DNA of 64,000 bases from an uncultured Clostridia bacterium (GTDB taxonomy: Bacteria; Bacillota; Clostridia; Oscillospirales; Acutalibacteraceae), in contig CALHND010000013.1 in NCBI GenBank assembly GCA_938034875.1, positions 95,445-159,444 of the forward strand, written 5' to 3'. Positions 1 through 8,820 of this stretch are shown piece by piece (position 1 is the stretch's first letter; each line of letters begins with the position of its first letter). Made by a program: the position numbers and the translations under genes. The notes under the pieces are model-generated. The model did no database searches and had not been told where the DNA came from. It saw only the letters and a program-made list of their open reading frames with translations.

Positions 1-716
1 CAGGTGAAGGAATTTTCACCGATATGAATGCTATTCGACGTGATGATGATTGTGACAATTTACATTCCATATATGTTGACCAGTGGGACTGGGAAAAGGT
101 AATTGAGCGTGATGATCGCAACATTGATTTTCTTAAAAGCACCGTTCAAAGCATTATAAATGCCCTTTGTGAAACCCACGATATTTTGCATGAAGCTTTT
201 CCCCAACTTAAAAATAAAATAAACAGCAATGTATTTTTTATTACAACTCAGGAGTTGGAAGACAAATATCCCGAACTGACCCCAAAGCAAAGGGAAAACG
301 CGATTACTAAAGAACATGGCACAGTTTTTCTTATGCAAATAGGCGATAAACTGTCCAGCGGTGAAAAACATGACGGACGCGCGCCCGATTACGATGATTG
401 GTCATTAAACGGCGATATCTTGATGTGGAATGACATTTTGGACTGCGCTCTTGAATTATCAAGCATGGGTATACGCGTTGACGAAAAATCACTTGACGAA
501 CAGCTCAAAAAAAGCGGAGCTGAGGAAAGACGCAATTTCCCGTACCACAGCGCTATACTAAACGGCACTTTACCGCTTACTATTGGCGGCGGTATCGGTC
601 AGTCCAGAATATGCATGCACTTGCTCGAAAAGGCGCACATAGGTGAAGTTCAGACAGCACTGTGGCCTGATGAAATGAGAAAAGAATGTATGGCTCATAA
701 CATTGAACTGCTGTAA
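1..716 (+). CDS. asnA: Aspartate--ammonia ligase (AsnA), 3' part only
   Basis: Makes asparagine from aspartate, ammonia and ATP in the cytoplasm. The reading frame is open from the window edge (codons begin at base 3), so the N-terminal third of the roughly 330-residue enzyme lies outside; about 237 residues are present. Recognised by the AsnA-specific stretch MNAIRRDDDCDNLHSIYVDQ near the edge, by GDKLSSGEKHDGRAPDYDDW in the middle, and by the class II tRNA-synthetase-like motif GGGIGQSRICM near the C-terminus. The internal ATG at 24 is not the start, because conserved residues (GEGIFTD) precede it. A strong terminator follows, so this ends its transcript. No AsnB-type glutamine amidotransferase domain is present. 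Confidence 0.95.
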   Translation, partial: GEGIFTDMNAIRRDDDCDNLHSIYVDQWDWEKVIERDDRNIDFLKSTVQSIINALCETHDILHEAFPQLKNKINSNVFFITTQELEDKYPELTPKQRENAITKEHGTVFLMQIGDKLSSGEKHDGRAPDYDDWSLNGDILMWNDILDCALELSSMGIRVDEKSLDEQLKKSGAEERRNFPYHSAILNGTLPLTIGGGIGQSRICMHLLEKAHIGEVQTALWPDEMRKECMAHNIELL

Positions 717-735
717 AATAACCACACAATAAACG

Positions 736-772
736 AACAAGGCACAGCCGAGGGCTGCGCCTTGTTTTTTTT
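736..772 (+). terminator. Rho-independent terminator after asnA
   Basis: A GC-rich hairpin (arms AACAAGGC..CAGCC and GGCTG..GCCTTGTT) is followed directly by a run of eight T on the plus strand, 20 bases after the asnA stop. Confidence 0.9.
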
Positions 773-793
773 AATGAGTATATCTTTTTATAA

Positions 794-1591
794 TTATTTT
801 ACAAAAAGCTGTACCCAGTAGTTGACTCCTCCGCGAGAAACATAGCCTACAGCCATACCGGTATAATTTGATGAAAGTATGTTTGCTCTATGTCCTGACG
901 AATTCATCCACGCATTCATTACCGCCTGTGGTGAACGCTGACCGTAGGCAATGTTTTCACCTGCCGCACGGTAGCTTACGCCCGTTTCCTTAAGTACAGT
1001 AAAGCAACTCGTTCCGTTGGGTCGAGTATGTGCGAATTTTGTGATAATTTCCTCAGCTCGAATGTCTGCCGCCTTCTGAACATCATCTCTGTATTTGAGA
1101 GCGCTCAAACCATTTGCTGCTCGCTGTTCATTTACAAGGTCAAACACAGCTTTGCGATAGTTGCTTTGGGTTGCCGGTTTGCTTGACGTATTTGATGAAG
1201 TTGGCGAGGATGATTCCGGCAAAGATACGCTAGGTGCAGACGAAGCAGGTGCAGAGCTGGTCGGCTTACTGCTTTCCGGCTGCGATGACGCATTGCTCGG
1301 CTTACTACTTTCGCCCTGAGACGGTTTACTGCTTTGATCATTATTCGATGAGCTTCCATTAGGCTTGCTGCTCTCCGAATTAGATGGAGCACTGCTTGAC
1401 GAGGTATTGCTTTCCGTTTCATTCTCAACGTCTGACGATACCTCACTGCTTTCAACATCTGTTGAAGGGGTACTGCTTGAGTTTATTTCGGGCACCGAAT
1501 TATCAGGGTTGGGCTTAACTACGCCTCCACCGATAATGCATCCGCCTGAAATAAGCAAACACAGTAAACAACTAATAATCTTAATGTTCAT
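794..1591 (-). CDS. Secreted CAP/SCP-domain protein with Ser/Pro-rich linker
   Basis: Probable exported protein of 265 residues. A short hydrophobic signal segment (residues 1-18, ending LLISGGC) may be a lipoprotein signal, although the lipobox is atypical because the residue at -3 is Ser rather than Leu. Residues about 25-140 are a low-complexity linker rich in Ser, Pro, Lys and Thr (repeated ESSKP/SSKPS). Residues about 145-265 are a CAP domain of the YkwD type, with HTRPNG, GENIA, W-x5-GHRANIL and a closing YWVQLFVK strand. Function in bacteria of this type is unknown. I start at 1591 because AAGGAG lies 8 bases upstream of that ATG; the ATG six codons earlier would place this site inside the gene. 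Monocistronic. Confidence 0.85.
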   Translation of the reverse strand: MNIKIISCLLCLLISGGCIIGGGVVKPNPDNSVPEINSSSTPSTDVESSEVSSDVENETESNTSSSSAPSNSESSKPNGSSSNNDQSSKPSQGESSKPSNASSQPESSKPTSSAPASSAPSVSLPESSSPTSSNTSSKPATQSNYRKAVFDLVNEQRAANGLSALKYRDDVQKAADIRAEEIITKFAHTRPNGTSCFTVLKETGVSYRAAGENIAYGQRSPQAVMNAWMNSSGHRANILSSNYTGMAVGYVSRGGVNYWVQLFVK

Positions 1592-1614
1592 AATAAAAAC
1601 TCCTTTCATTTAAA

Positions 1615-1644
1615 ATAGTAACATTTTGTAACCTTTTATATCAA
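1615..1644 (-). promoter_or_regulatory. Probable sigma-A promoter of the CAP-protein gene
   Basis: Minus strand: TTGATA (1639-1644), 18-base spacer, TACTAT (1615-1620), shortly upstream of the ribosome binding site. Confidence 0.5.
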
Positions 1645-1673
1645 CCCCAAATATCTGGCAGTGTATTTTCCAA

Positions 1674-1707
1674 TAAAAAAAGGCTCCGGAAATAATTCCG
1701 AAGCCTT
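1674..1707 (-). terminator. Terminator of the hlyIII-mscL-membrane protein operon
   Basis: Arms AAGGCTCCGGAA (1680-1691) and TTCCGAAGCCTT (1696-1707) pair with one mismatch. A T-run on the minus strand (1675-1680) follows, just past the stop of the gene at 1712. Confidence 0.8.
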
Positions 1708-1711
1708 TTTG

Positions 1712-2299
1712 CTATGATTTGATTCGCAACTTATATCCGTTTTTTAAATCCTCACGCCTGTTGTGTTTTCCCAGTGCGTAAAACGGCATAAATACAATTA
1801 GATTTATTGGTAACATGATAAGCAACCCAACAAACTGGGGGCCATAATGCATAGTTTCGGCTTTGTAATACCAAAGCCCGCTATATACATCGTTGTTAAT
1901 AAAATGTGCTATAAGTAAGCTTGGTTCATAACACAGCCCAATGATATAGGCAAAAGCTGCTCCTATTCCACCCATTGATAAAATGACGGGGATAAAAACA
2001 AATAAAGTCACCAACGACATGTGTCTAAAATATGTTTTATAACAATAAACATGGTCATAATCATCTATATAACCTATGTTCTCAACGTATTTTAATCCAA
2101 ATGTAAATACAAATGCTATCCATTCGGCTAGATTGATAAAAATCCAAATAGCTTCTTCTTTATAAAAGCTGTAATCGACAGTCAAGCGAAGACAAAATCC
2201 GACTATAACGCCAATTACATTTATCACTCCGCCGTACAATAAGTAAAATATGAGACCGCGCAGGGCAAGCTTATACTTATTACCAACATAATTATTCAT
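1712..2299 (-). CDS. Four-helix membrane protein of unknown function
   Basis: I do not recognise the family. The 195-residue protein has four clear hydrophobic segments: about 11-36 (GLIFYLLYGGVINVIGVIVG), 50-69, 92-125 and 155-177. A basic C-terminal tail (HNRREDLKNGYKLRIKS) suggests the C-terminus is cytoplasmic. The loop after helix 2 is rich in Tyr/Asp (YIDDYDHVYCYKTYF). It starts only 9 bases after the mscL stop with a weak ribosome binding site, so it is probably translated by coupling to mscL. It is the last gene of the hlyIII-mscL transcript, and a terminator follows. Confidence 0.7.
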   Translation of the reverse strand: MNNYVGNKYKLALRGLIFYLLYGGVINVIGVIVGFCLRLTVDYSFYKEEAIWIFINLAEWIAFVFTFGLKYVENIGYIDDYDHVYCYKTYFRHMSLVTLFVFIPVILSMGGIGAAFAYIIGLCYEPSLLIAHFINNDVYSGLWYYKAETMHYGPQFVGLLIMLPINLIVFMPFYALGKHNRREDLKNGYKLRIKS

Positions 2300-2308
2300 A
2301 TTTGGTTG

Positions 2309-2764
2309 TTATTCTACCTCGCTAGTGCAATGCGGACATTTTACTGCGTCAATGGCAATCTCGCTCTTACAATACGGGCAAACCTTTGTTGTCGGAGCAA
2401 CAGGCTCTTCTACCTTCTTTTTGCTTCCTACTTCTGAAAGTTTATTTATGCCCTTTACAAGCAAGAAAATAATGAACGCCATGATCAAAAAATTGATTAC
2501 AGCAGTGGCAAATGCACCGTAGTTAAGTACAAGGGCTTCCTTTATTACTTCGCCGGTTTCAGGTTCAATTACAGCCTTTTTAAGAACCAGCGAATATGCG
2601 GTAAAGTCCGTGCCTCCGATAATTCCGATAAGAGGTGAAATAACATCTTTAACCAGCGAATTAACGATTGCCTGGAAAGCACCTCCTATGATAACACCGA
2701 CAGCAAGATCAATTACATTACCGCGCATTACAAATTTTTTGAATTCTCCTAAAAAACCTTTCAT
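2309..2764 (-). CDS. mscL: Large-conductance mechanosensitive channel MscL with C-terminal zinc ribbon
   Basis: Pressure-release channel that opens under membrane tension in osmotic downshock. The N-terminus has the MscL hallmark FKKFVMRGNVIDLAVGVIIG (residues 8-27, amphipathic helix plus TM1), followed by VKDVISPLIG and a second membrane helix (about 88-108, FLIMAFIIFLLVKGINKL). Residues 1-125 match the usual MscL plan. Oddly, residues about 128-151 add a CPYC..CPHC zinc ribbon in place of the usual short C-terminal helix tail. It lies 26 bases downstream of hlyIII, with AGGGAG-type spacing to its ATG, and is part of a three-gene operon. Confidence 0.93.
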   Translation of the reverse strand: MKGFLGEFKKFVMRGNVIDLAVGVIIGGAFQAIVNSLVKDVISPLIGIIGGTDFTAYSLVLKKAVIEPETGEVIKEALVLNYGAFATAVINFLIMAFIIFLLVKGINKLSEVGSKKKVEEPVAPTTKVCPYCKSEIAIDAVKCPHCTSEVE

Positions 2765-2790
2765 TTTTTATTCTCCCTCTTTTTATATTT

Positions 2791-3474
2791 TTACGGCATG
2801 ACATACAGCAATATGCAAATGTAATGCAATATGCTGCCGAAAACGACAAAAATGTGAAATACCGAGTGCATATATTTTTTCCTAGATCCTATGCCGTATA
2901 ATACAGCGCCAATGGTATATGAAACTCCTCCTGCAAGAAGCCACATAAATCCGCTGGGAATAGAGGCAATAATGGGCTTGCAGGTAAAGATTACGCACCA
3001 TCCCATTGCAAGGTAGCAAACCATTGAAAAAACTTTGTACTTTTCTAAATCAATTGCATTAAGAACAATACCAAGTACAGCACACGCCCATTCAATACTG
3101 AAAATAATCCATCCGAGCGTGACATTTTCCTGCCGCAGCGTGCATAAAGCAATTGGAGTATATGTGCCCGCAATGAGCAGGTAAATTGTACAGTGGTCAA
3201 TGACCTGCATGACCTTTTTTGCAATTGAATCGGTTGCATTGGGTTTAAGACCGTGATAGACGCTCGACATTGTATAAAGCGCAACCATTGTTGCACCATA
3301 AATTGCGCCGCCTATAACACCCCATACGTTTTGATTCACAGCCGCTACGATAACACAAGTAACCAGTGCAATAACTCCAAAACCGCCGCCGACAATATGA
3401 GATACCATATTAAATATCTCTTCGCCACGCGTGTAATTCGGCAACCTTCTGTCTTTTAGTTTTGTTCTTGGCAT
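2791..3474 (-). CDS. Hemolysin III / TrhA family membrane protein
   Basis: Seven-helix membrane protein of the bacterial HlyIII/PAQR group (227 residues, usual length). Seen: the SSVYHG motif in the region of TM2, DHCTIYLLIAGTYTPI in TM3-4, and HSVFHIFVV in the last helix. These carry the Ser, His, Asp and paired His residues thought to bind a metal in this superfamily. Bacterial members have been linked to membrane energy and fluidity homeostasis; true hemolytic activity is doubtful. First gene of the hlyIII-mscL-membrane protein operon, which makes an envelope-stress role plausible (inference). Confidence 0.9.
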   Translation of the reverse strand: MPRTKLKDRRLPNYTRGEEIFNMVSHIVGGGFGVIALVTCVIVAAVNQNVWGVIGGAIYGATMVALYTMSSVYHGLKPNATDSIAKKVMQVIDHCTIYLLIAGTYTPIALCTLRQENVTLGWIIFSIEWACAVLGIVLNAIDLEKYKVFSMVCYLAMGWCVIFTCKPIIASIPSGFMWLLAGGVSYTIGAVLYGIGSRKKYMHSVFHIFVVFGSILHYICILLYVMP

Positions 3475-3494
3475 GCTTTCATCTCCTAAAAATG

Positions 3495-3523
3495 ATTATA
3501 CATCGTATTTCAGTTTAAATCAA
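3495..3523 (-). promoter_or_regulatory. Sigma-A promoter of the hlyIII-mscL operon
   Basis: Minus strand: TTGATT (3518-3523), 17-base spacer, TATAAT (3495-3500), about 20 bases before the start codon. Confidence 0.75.
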
Positions 3524-3612
3524 TTAAAAACTGCATAACAGTACATTTTAACAAAGCTAGGCTTATCGTGTAAGTCGGTTTTTGTATAACTCGCAGATTA
3601 TCTGTCGCACCG

Positions 3613-3641
3613 TTGTATTTCTGCATGATATGTGGTATACT
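3613..3641 (+). promoter_or_regulatory. Extended -10 promoter of typA
   Basis: TTGTAT (3613-3618), 17 bases, TATACT (3636-3641) with an upstream TG (TGGTATACT). The start site should be near 3648, too close to the ATG at 3661 for a ribosome binding site. Confidence 0.8.
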
Positions 3642-3678
3642 AATTTAGTTTGAACAAAATATGAGAGAAGTGGAAATT

Positions 3679-5502
3679 TTGAAGCAAAATCATCTTAGAA
3701 ATATTGCTATTATTGCACACGTAGACCACGGTAAGACTACAATTGTTGACAAGCTGCTCAAGCAGGCAGGTACATTCCGCCAAAACGAACATATTGAGGA
3801 GCGTGTAATGGATTCCGGTGACATTGAGCGTGAACGCGGTATCACCATTCTATCAAAAAACACCAGTCTTTACTATAACGATACAAAAATAAACATTGTT
3901 GACACTCCCGGACACGCGGATTTCGGTGGAGAAGTAGAGCGCATTCTGCAAATGGTTGATGCTGTTTTACTGCTGGTTGACGCATTTGAAGGTTGCATGC
4001 CTCAAACTCGCTTTGTACTCAAAAAAGCACTTGCACTCGGCAAAAAGCCGATTGTTGTAATAAATAAAATTGATCGTCCGATGGCCCGCCCCGATGAAGT
4101 TATCGACGAGGTTATAGACCTATTCATTGAGCTTAATGCCAACGATGATCAGCTTGACTTCCCCGTTGTTTATGCCTCAGCTCGCGACGGCTATGCATCG
4201 CTTGACCCAAATGTACACGAGGGCGATATGCGACCACTGCTTGATGCAATTATTGAGCACGCTCCCATGCCTGAGGGTGATCCCGAAGCCGGTTTGCAGA
4301 TTCTTTTCTCCAACATTGACGCTGACGAATATGTAGGTCGTATCGGCGTAGGCAGAGTTGAACGCGGCACAGTTAAAACGGGTCAAATAGTTACTATGTG
4401 CCATACCGACGGCACCACTACTAACAATGTTCGCATTGGCAAGCTGTATCAGTTTGAAGGTCTTACTAGAAAAGAATGTGACACCGCATCTGTCGGTGAC
4501 CTTATCGCTGTAGCAGGTATAACTAATATCAACATAGGTGAAACAGCCTGCTCACCAGACTGTATAGAGCCTCTGCCGTTTGTTAAAATAGACGAACCGA
4601 CCATTTCCATGAACTTCATGGTAAACAATTCCCCATTTGCCGGTAAAGAAGGTAAATTTGTCACTTCGCGCAACATTCGTGACCGTCTGTATAAAGAGGT
4701 GGAAACCAATATTTCCATGCGTGTTGAAGAAACCGATTCACCGGATACTTTAAAGGTTTCCGGGCGCGGCGAGCTGCATCTTTCTATTTTGATTGAGACC
4801 ATGCGCCGCCAAGGCTACGAATTTCAAGTTTCCCGTCCTAAAGTAATTTACACATATTCCGATGACGGTAAGCTACTTGAGCCTATGGAGCTTCTCATGA
4901 TCGAAGTTCCTGAGGCATATGTCGGTGCAGTTATTGAGCGACTCGGTTCACGCAAGGCTGAGATGCTTAACATGGGCACCCGCGACGGTGGTTCGACTCA
5001 TATTGAATTCCGTATACCATCACGTGCTTTGATGGGATATCGCACCCAGTTCCTCTCTGATACAAACGGAAACGGCATTATGAACCATATTTTTGATGGC
5101 TACGAGGAGTACAAGGGTGACATTCCAGAGCGTCAAAATGGCTCTATTATCGTTCATGAGGATGGCGAAACCAATTCATACGGACTGTTTTCGGCACAGG
5201 ACCGTGGCAGATTGTTTATCGGTACCGGAGTTCCGGTTTATGAGGGCATGATTGTTGGCGAAAATGCCCGCGGTGAAGATATCGTTTGTAATGTATGTAA
5301 GAAAAAGCATGTTACAAATATGCGTGCCTCCGGTTCTGACGAAGCTCTGCGACTTGTTCCTCCCTGTCCTTTGAGCCTTGAGCAGTCACTTGAATTCATT
5401 AAGGACGACGAGCTGGTTGAAGTTACTCCGGAATCAATTCGTCTGCGCAAAATCATTCTCTCAAAGGAACAGAGAATGAAGCAAGCGAGCAAAATAAAAT
5501 AA
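3679..5502 (+). CDS. typA: Ribosome-associated GTPase TypA/BipA
   Basis: Translational GTPase that binds the 70S ribosome and helps large-subunit assembly and stress adaptation. Seen: G1 AHVDHGKT, switch [24 protein letters not shown], then EF-G-like domains with [20 protein letters not shown] and the BipA-specific C-terminal domain ([20 protein letters not shown] region). I choose the TTG at 3679 (607 residues, [20 protein letters not shown]), because family members begin a few residues before LRNIAIIAH and GAGAAGTGG lies just upstream. The ATG at 3661 has no ribosome binding site and sits almost on the predicted transcript start. Probably co-transcribed with the exonuclease gene 22 bases downstream. 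Confidence 0.95.
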   Translation: MKQNHLRNIAIIAHVDHGKTTIVDKLLKQAGTFRQNEHIEERVMDSGDIERERGITILSKNTSLYYNDTKINIVDTPGHADFGGEVERILQMVDAVLLLVDAFEGCMPQTRFVLKKALALGKKPIVVINKIDRPMARPDEVIDEVIDLFIELNANDDQLDFPVVYASARDGYASLDPNVHEGDMRPLLDAIIEHAPMPEGDPEAGLQILFSNIDADEYVGRIGVGRVERGTVKTGQIVTMCHTDGTTTNNVRIGKLYQFEGLTRKECDTASVGDLIAVAGITNINIGETACSPDCIEPLPFVKIDEPTISMNFMVNNSPFAGKEGKFVTSRNIRDRLYKEVETNISMRVEETDSPDTLKVSGRGELHLSILIETMRRQGYEFQVSRPKVIYTYSDDGKLLEPMELLMIEVPEAYVGAVIERLGSRKAEMLNMGTRDGGSTHIEFRIPSRALMGYRTQFLSDTNGNGIMNHIFDGYEEYKGDIPERQNGSIIVHEDGETNSYGLFSAQDRGRLFIGTGVPVYEGMIVGENARGEDIVCNVCKKKHVTNMRASGSDEALRLVPPCPLSLEQSLEFIKDDELVEVTPESIRLRKIILSKEQRMKQASKIK

Positions 5503-5524
5503 CAATCGTTTAAGAGGTAGGCTT

Positions 5525-6403
5525 GTGAAATATATAATTCTTGATTTGGAATGGAACAGCGCCTATTGCGTAAAAGAATCCCGTTTCATCAATGAAATAA
5601 TAGAAATAGGCGCAATAAAGCTTGACGAACAGCTCAATGAAATTGGCTGTTTTCAGCAGCTTGTTCGCTCAAAACTTAATAAAAAGCTATCCTCTCGAAC
5701 CAAAAACCTTACGCACATTACCAACGAGGATATGCTAAGCGGCATTTCGTTTGAAAAGGCGATCACCGACTATGCTGAATGGGCAGGCAATGACACTCTC
5801 ACTATGACCTGGTCAAATACTGACCTTTATGTCATACGTGAAAATCTTAAGTCGTTTATGCAGAAAAATCGAATGACTTTTATTGAAAAATATGCTGATC
5901 TGCAAAAATTCATTCAGGAAAAGCTAAGTATCACCGGCAACCAAATTTCTCTTATGGCCGCAGTCCAATTAGCAGGGTTCGATCAGGAAAAATATCAAGC
6001 TCATCGTGCACTTGGCGATGTTATGGCCTGCGCTGACCTATTTCGTAGTATGTTTGATTCTGACGCTCTTAAAAAATATGTTGTTGACACCACAACAGAC
6101 GAATATTACGAACGTATGGATTTCAAGCCTTACTATATTAACGACCTGAACAGTCCGCTTGTTGACCGTACAAAAATGCAATTTAAATGTGACATCTGTG
6201 GTACGCCCATGAAACGAACGAGTAAATGGAAATTTGCCAATAACGCTTTTCGTGCGGATTTTAAATGTTCCTCTTGTGAAAATGTTTTTTCGGGCAGAGT
6301 AAGATTTAAAAAGACCTACGACAGCATTGTTATAAAACGCAATTTTGTTAAACCTGAGCCGAATGAAAAAGTTGATGAAAAAACTGCAGATACTGCTCAA
6401 TAA
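5525..6403 (+). CDS. DnaQ-like 3'-5' exonuclease with C-terminal zinc ribbon
   Basis: DEDD-superfamily exonuclease of 292 residues, related to KapD/RNase T-like proteins. Seen: Exo I LDLEWN (D7, E9), an Exo II region with TMTWSNTD near residue 98, and Exo III AHRALGDVMA (His and Asp of the DEDDh type) near residue 160. After the roughly 180-residue nuclease domain comes a linker, then a four-Cys zinc ribbon (CDIC near 223, CSSC near 248) in a basic region, then a charged tail. The zinc ribbon suggests added nucleic-acid or protein binding. Substrate (RNA or DNA) cannot be told from sequence. GTG start with AGAGGTAGG upstream. Follows typA directly. Confidence 0.85.
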   Translation: MKYIILDLEWNSAYCVKESRFINEIIEIGAIKLDEQLNEIGCFQQLVRSKLNKKLSSRTKNLTHITNEDMLSGISFEKAITDYAEWAGNDTLTMTWSNTDLYVIRENLKSFMQKNRMTFIEKYADLQKFIQEKLSITGNQISLMAAVQLAGFDQEKYQAHRALGDVMACADLFRSMFDSDALKKYVVDTTTDEYYERMDFKPYYINDLNSPLVDRTKMQFKCDICGTPMKRTSKWKFANNAFRADFKCSSCENVFSGRVRFKKTYDSIVIKRNFVKPEPNEKVDEKTADTAQ

Positions 6404-6451
6404 TTCAGAGCTTGAATTTAATCATTAGTAAAATTGCCACATAAATAATTT

Positions 6452-6512
6452 GAACTGCAAACCGTTTAAAAACATTTGTAAAAAGTCTTTTAAACGGGAT
6501 GCAGTTCTTTTT
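6452..6512. terminator. Bidirectional terminator between exonuclease and spoVT
   Basis: Long arms (GAACTGCA..CCGTTTAAAA and TTTTAAACGG..TGCAGTTC) form a hairpin with a T-run on the plus strand. It lies between two converging genes and can serve both. Confidence 0.8.
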
Positions 6513-6520
6513 GGAATGTT

Positions 6521-7063
6521 TTATTCCTCCATTTGTTTGCCTAGAAAATTAGCCGCTACATGAGCAAGCTTTACATCTGCGTCGTCAGGAACATAATTTT
6601 CATCTGGCAAAATAAAAGCTATTGATCCGCAAATGTCACCCGAACTGATTATCGGAAGCGCAATACCTGCGCGGTAATCAATACCTTCAAGCGGACAAAC
6701 CGATTTCATTTCGCTTGCCTGGCGTATAAACGTTCTGCGCGACTCAATGATGTCCTCATATTCGGGAGTAACACGTCGCTCAAGCACCTCTTTTTTTGAC
6801 ATTGCACCCGCGGCAATGCAGTGGTCACGGTCACAAATCAGGACTGCCATAGGGGTGGATTTTATAAGCGCTTCTGTATACATCGTTGCAAAATTGGACA
6901 ACTCGCCTATTGGCGAATACTTTTTAAAAATGACTTCGCCATCAGAGTCTGTATAAATCTCCAGCGGGTCGCCCTCTCTGATTCGCATAGTACGGCGAAT
7001 TTCTTTTGGTATAACAACACGACCGAGGTCGTCGATTCTTCTGACAATTCCTGTTGCTTTCAT
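6521..7063 (-). CDS. spoVT: Stage V sporulation protein T (AbrB-type regulator)
   Basis: Transcription factor acting late in the forespore, where it tunes sigma-G-dependent genes. Residues 1-50 are the swapped-hairpin AbrB DNA-binding domain (MKATGIVRRIDDLGRVVIPK, then EIRRTMRIREGDPLEIY). Residues about 55-180 form the GAF-like domain that makes the tetramer, with SPIGELSNFA, ICDRDHCIAAGA and LPIISSGDICGSI. Length (180) is normal. AAAGGAG lies 8 bases before the ATG. Monocistronic; no sigma-G promoter could be assigned with confidence. Its presence is the best sign that the organism forms spores. Confidence 0.95.
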   Translation of the reverse strand: MKATGIVRRIDDLGRVVIPKEIRRTMRIREGDPLEIYTDSDGEVIFKKYSPIGELSNFATMYTEALIKSTPMAVLICDRDHCIAAGAMSKKEVLERRVTPEYEDIIESRRTFIRQASEMKSVCPLEGIDYRAGIALPIISSGDICGSIAFILPDENYVPDDADVKLAHVAANFLGKQMEE

Positions 7064-7206
7064 ATATAAAAATCTCCTTTGCTTTGTAATAACATTTCTA
7101 TTATCTGTGAATTAAGGGGATTTATACTTTATACATAAAACTCTGTTTAAATACATTTATTAACAATTTTATGACTTTGCTTTATATTTCCATTTCGATT
7201 TTTATA

Positions 7207-7234
7207 TTGATTTTTGTTGGTATTATTGTATAAT
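7207..7234 (+). promoter_or_regulatory. Sigma-A promoter of the alanine symporter gene
   Basis: TTGATT (7207-7212), 16-base spacer, perfect TATAAT (7229-7234), about 30 bases before the start codon. Confidence 0.75.
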
Positions 7235-7265
7235 TTATCCGTATATTTACTTATGAGGTGATGTG

Positions 7266-8693
7266 ATGTTTCAAAAAGTTTTAAATTTTATTGAGTACAT
7301 AAATAATAATATTATTTGGGGTTTACCAATGGTAATCCTCATGATAGGCACAGGCGTGTTTTTATGCATAATTACAAAGGGCATTTTATTTAGAAAATTT
7401 GGAACAGTAATGCGTTATACAACAAAAACGCTGTTTCAAAAAAAGCAAAAATCCGAAAAAGGCGAAGGAACAATAACGCCCTTCCAAGCTGTGTGCACAG
7501 CGCTTGCCGCTACTGTTGGCACGGGTAACATAGTAGGTGTTGCGCTGGCTATTGCAACAGGTGGACCCGGCGCACTGTTTTGGCTTTGGGTGTCAGCATT
7601 GGTCGGTATGGTTATTAAATATTGCGAGGTTACGCTTTCTGTTGCATATCGAACTACCAATGAAAAAGGTGAATTTGTTGGCGGACCAATGCATTACATA
7701 ACAAGAGGTATGGGTACTAAATGGCTTGCAATTCTTTTTGCTACATTTGGTTTTATAGCATCTTTTGGTATCGGCGCAAGTGTTCAGGCCAACGCACTTG
7801 CTAACGGTGCAAAGTCTTCCTTTGGCATACCAACTTGGGTTATCGGTATTGTAGTTGCTGTTTTAGCAGGATTTGTACTTATCGGCGGTATAAAACGCAT
7901 ATCTAACGCAACAGAAGTTTTAGTTCCTTTTATGTCTATATTTTACATAGTCGGTGCTATTGTAGTTTTAATGATAAACATTAAAGACATTCCTGCTGCA
8001 TTTGTTTCTATATTTAAATGCGCATTTAACGGTGCATCCGCAACAGGCGGCTTTTTGGGTGCAAGCGTTATGTATGCCTGTCGTATAGGCATGGCTCGCG
8101 GAGTTTTTACCCACGAAGCCGGTATGGGCTCAGCACCCATAGCACACGCTTCTGCCGACACTGACCATCCCGCTCGTCAGGGACTTTGGGGTGCATTCGA
8201 AGTTTTCTTTGACAGTATCATTATGTGCTCCATCACAGGTCTTGTAATTATTACATCAGGTGTCTGGTGTTCTTCGCCGTTAATGGACAAAAATACCATG
8301 AGCTCTAATGCATTCAATCAAGGCTTTAAAGGCGGAGAATACATTATTTCTATCGGCCTTATTCTCTTTGCCTTTGCTACAATAGTTGCTTGGTATTATT
8401 ACGGTGAAAAATGTGTTGAATACCTTTTCAAAAAAAGCAAAGCGGCAATCAGAATTTATCAGTTTTTGTATATATGCATGATATTTGTGGGCTGTATCAC
8501 AAGTCTTGATGTTGTATGGGGATTTGCAGATTTGTTTAATGGTCTTATGGCATTTCCAAATCTAATAGCACTTATAGCACTTTCACCTGTCGTTCGAAAA
8601 TTAACCAAAGACTTGTTTAAAGATCCAGACAGAATTCGCTCAAAGCACAGAGATTACAGCAAATTTTTAATTCTTCGTGAAAAAGACGAATAA
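7266..8693 (+). CDS. Alanine/glycine:cation symporter (AGCS family)
   Basis: Sodium- or proton-coupled uptake of alanine or glycine across the membrane. Polytopic protein of about 475 residues, the usual length, with roughly 10-11 hydrophobic helices. Family signature TVGTGNIVGVALAIATGGPGA lies around residues 80-100, followed by GPMHYITRGMG and FTHEAGMGSAPIAHA. The GAGGTG at 7255-7260 best fits the ATG at 7266; the preceding GTG at 7263 is too close. Single-gene transcript between its own promoter and a strong terminator. Which amino acid it prefers cannot be read from sequence. Confidence 0.92.
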   Translation: MFQKVLNFIEYINNNIIWGLPMVILMIGTGVFLCIITKGILFRKFGTVMRYTTKTLFQKKQKSEKGEGTITPFQAVCTALAATVGTGNIVGVALAIATGGPGALFWLWVSALVGMVIKYCEVTLSVAYRTTNEKGEFVGGPMHYITRGMGTKWLAILFATFGFIASFGIGASVQANALANGAKSSFGIPTWVIGIVVAVLAGFVLIGGIKRISNATEVLVPFMSIFYIVGAIVVLMINIKDIPAAFVSIFKCAFNGASATGGFLGASVMYACRIGMARGVFTHEAGMGSAPIAHASADTDHPARQGLWGAFEVFFDSIIMCSITGLVIITSGVWCSSPLMDKNTMSSNAFNQGFKGGEYIISIGLILFAFATIVAWYYYGEKCVEYLFKKSKAAIRIYQFLYICMIFVGCITSLDVVWGFADLFNGLMAFPNLIALIALSPVVRKLTKDLFKDPDRIRSKHRDYSKFLILREKDE

Positions 8694-8723
8694 GCCTTTA
8701 GATATAGTGTATGTTAAATAATC

Positions 8724-8776
8724 AAAAAAGCATCTATGATACATTTTCCTGTATCATAGATGCTTTTTATTTTTTA
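8724..8776. terminator. Strong bidirectional terminator
   Basis: Perfect arms of about 18 bases (AAAAGCATCTATGATACA and its complement) with a 6-base loop. T-runs follow on the plus strand and precede (A6) for the minus strand. It separates the converging symporter and phosphoesterase genes. Confidence 0.9.
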
Positions 8777-8820
8777 ATAAATTTTTAAGTCGCAATTATT
8801 TATTCTTATAAATTATTAAC

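Noticed and set aside
3661..3678. ATG at 3661 as typA start
   Set aside because: It has no ribosome binding site and is about 13 bases from the predicted transcription start; the TTG at 3679 gives the usual BipA N-terminus.
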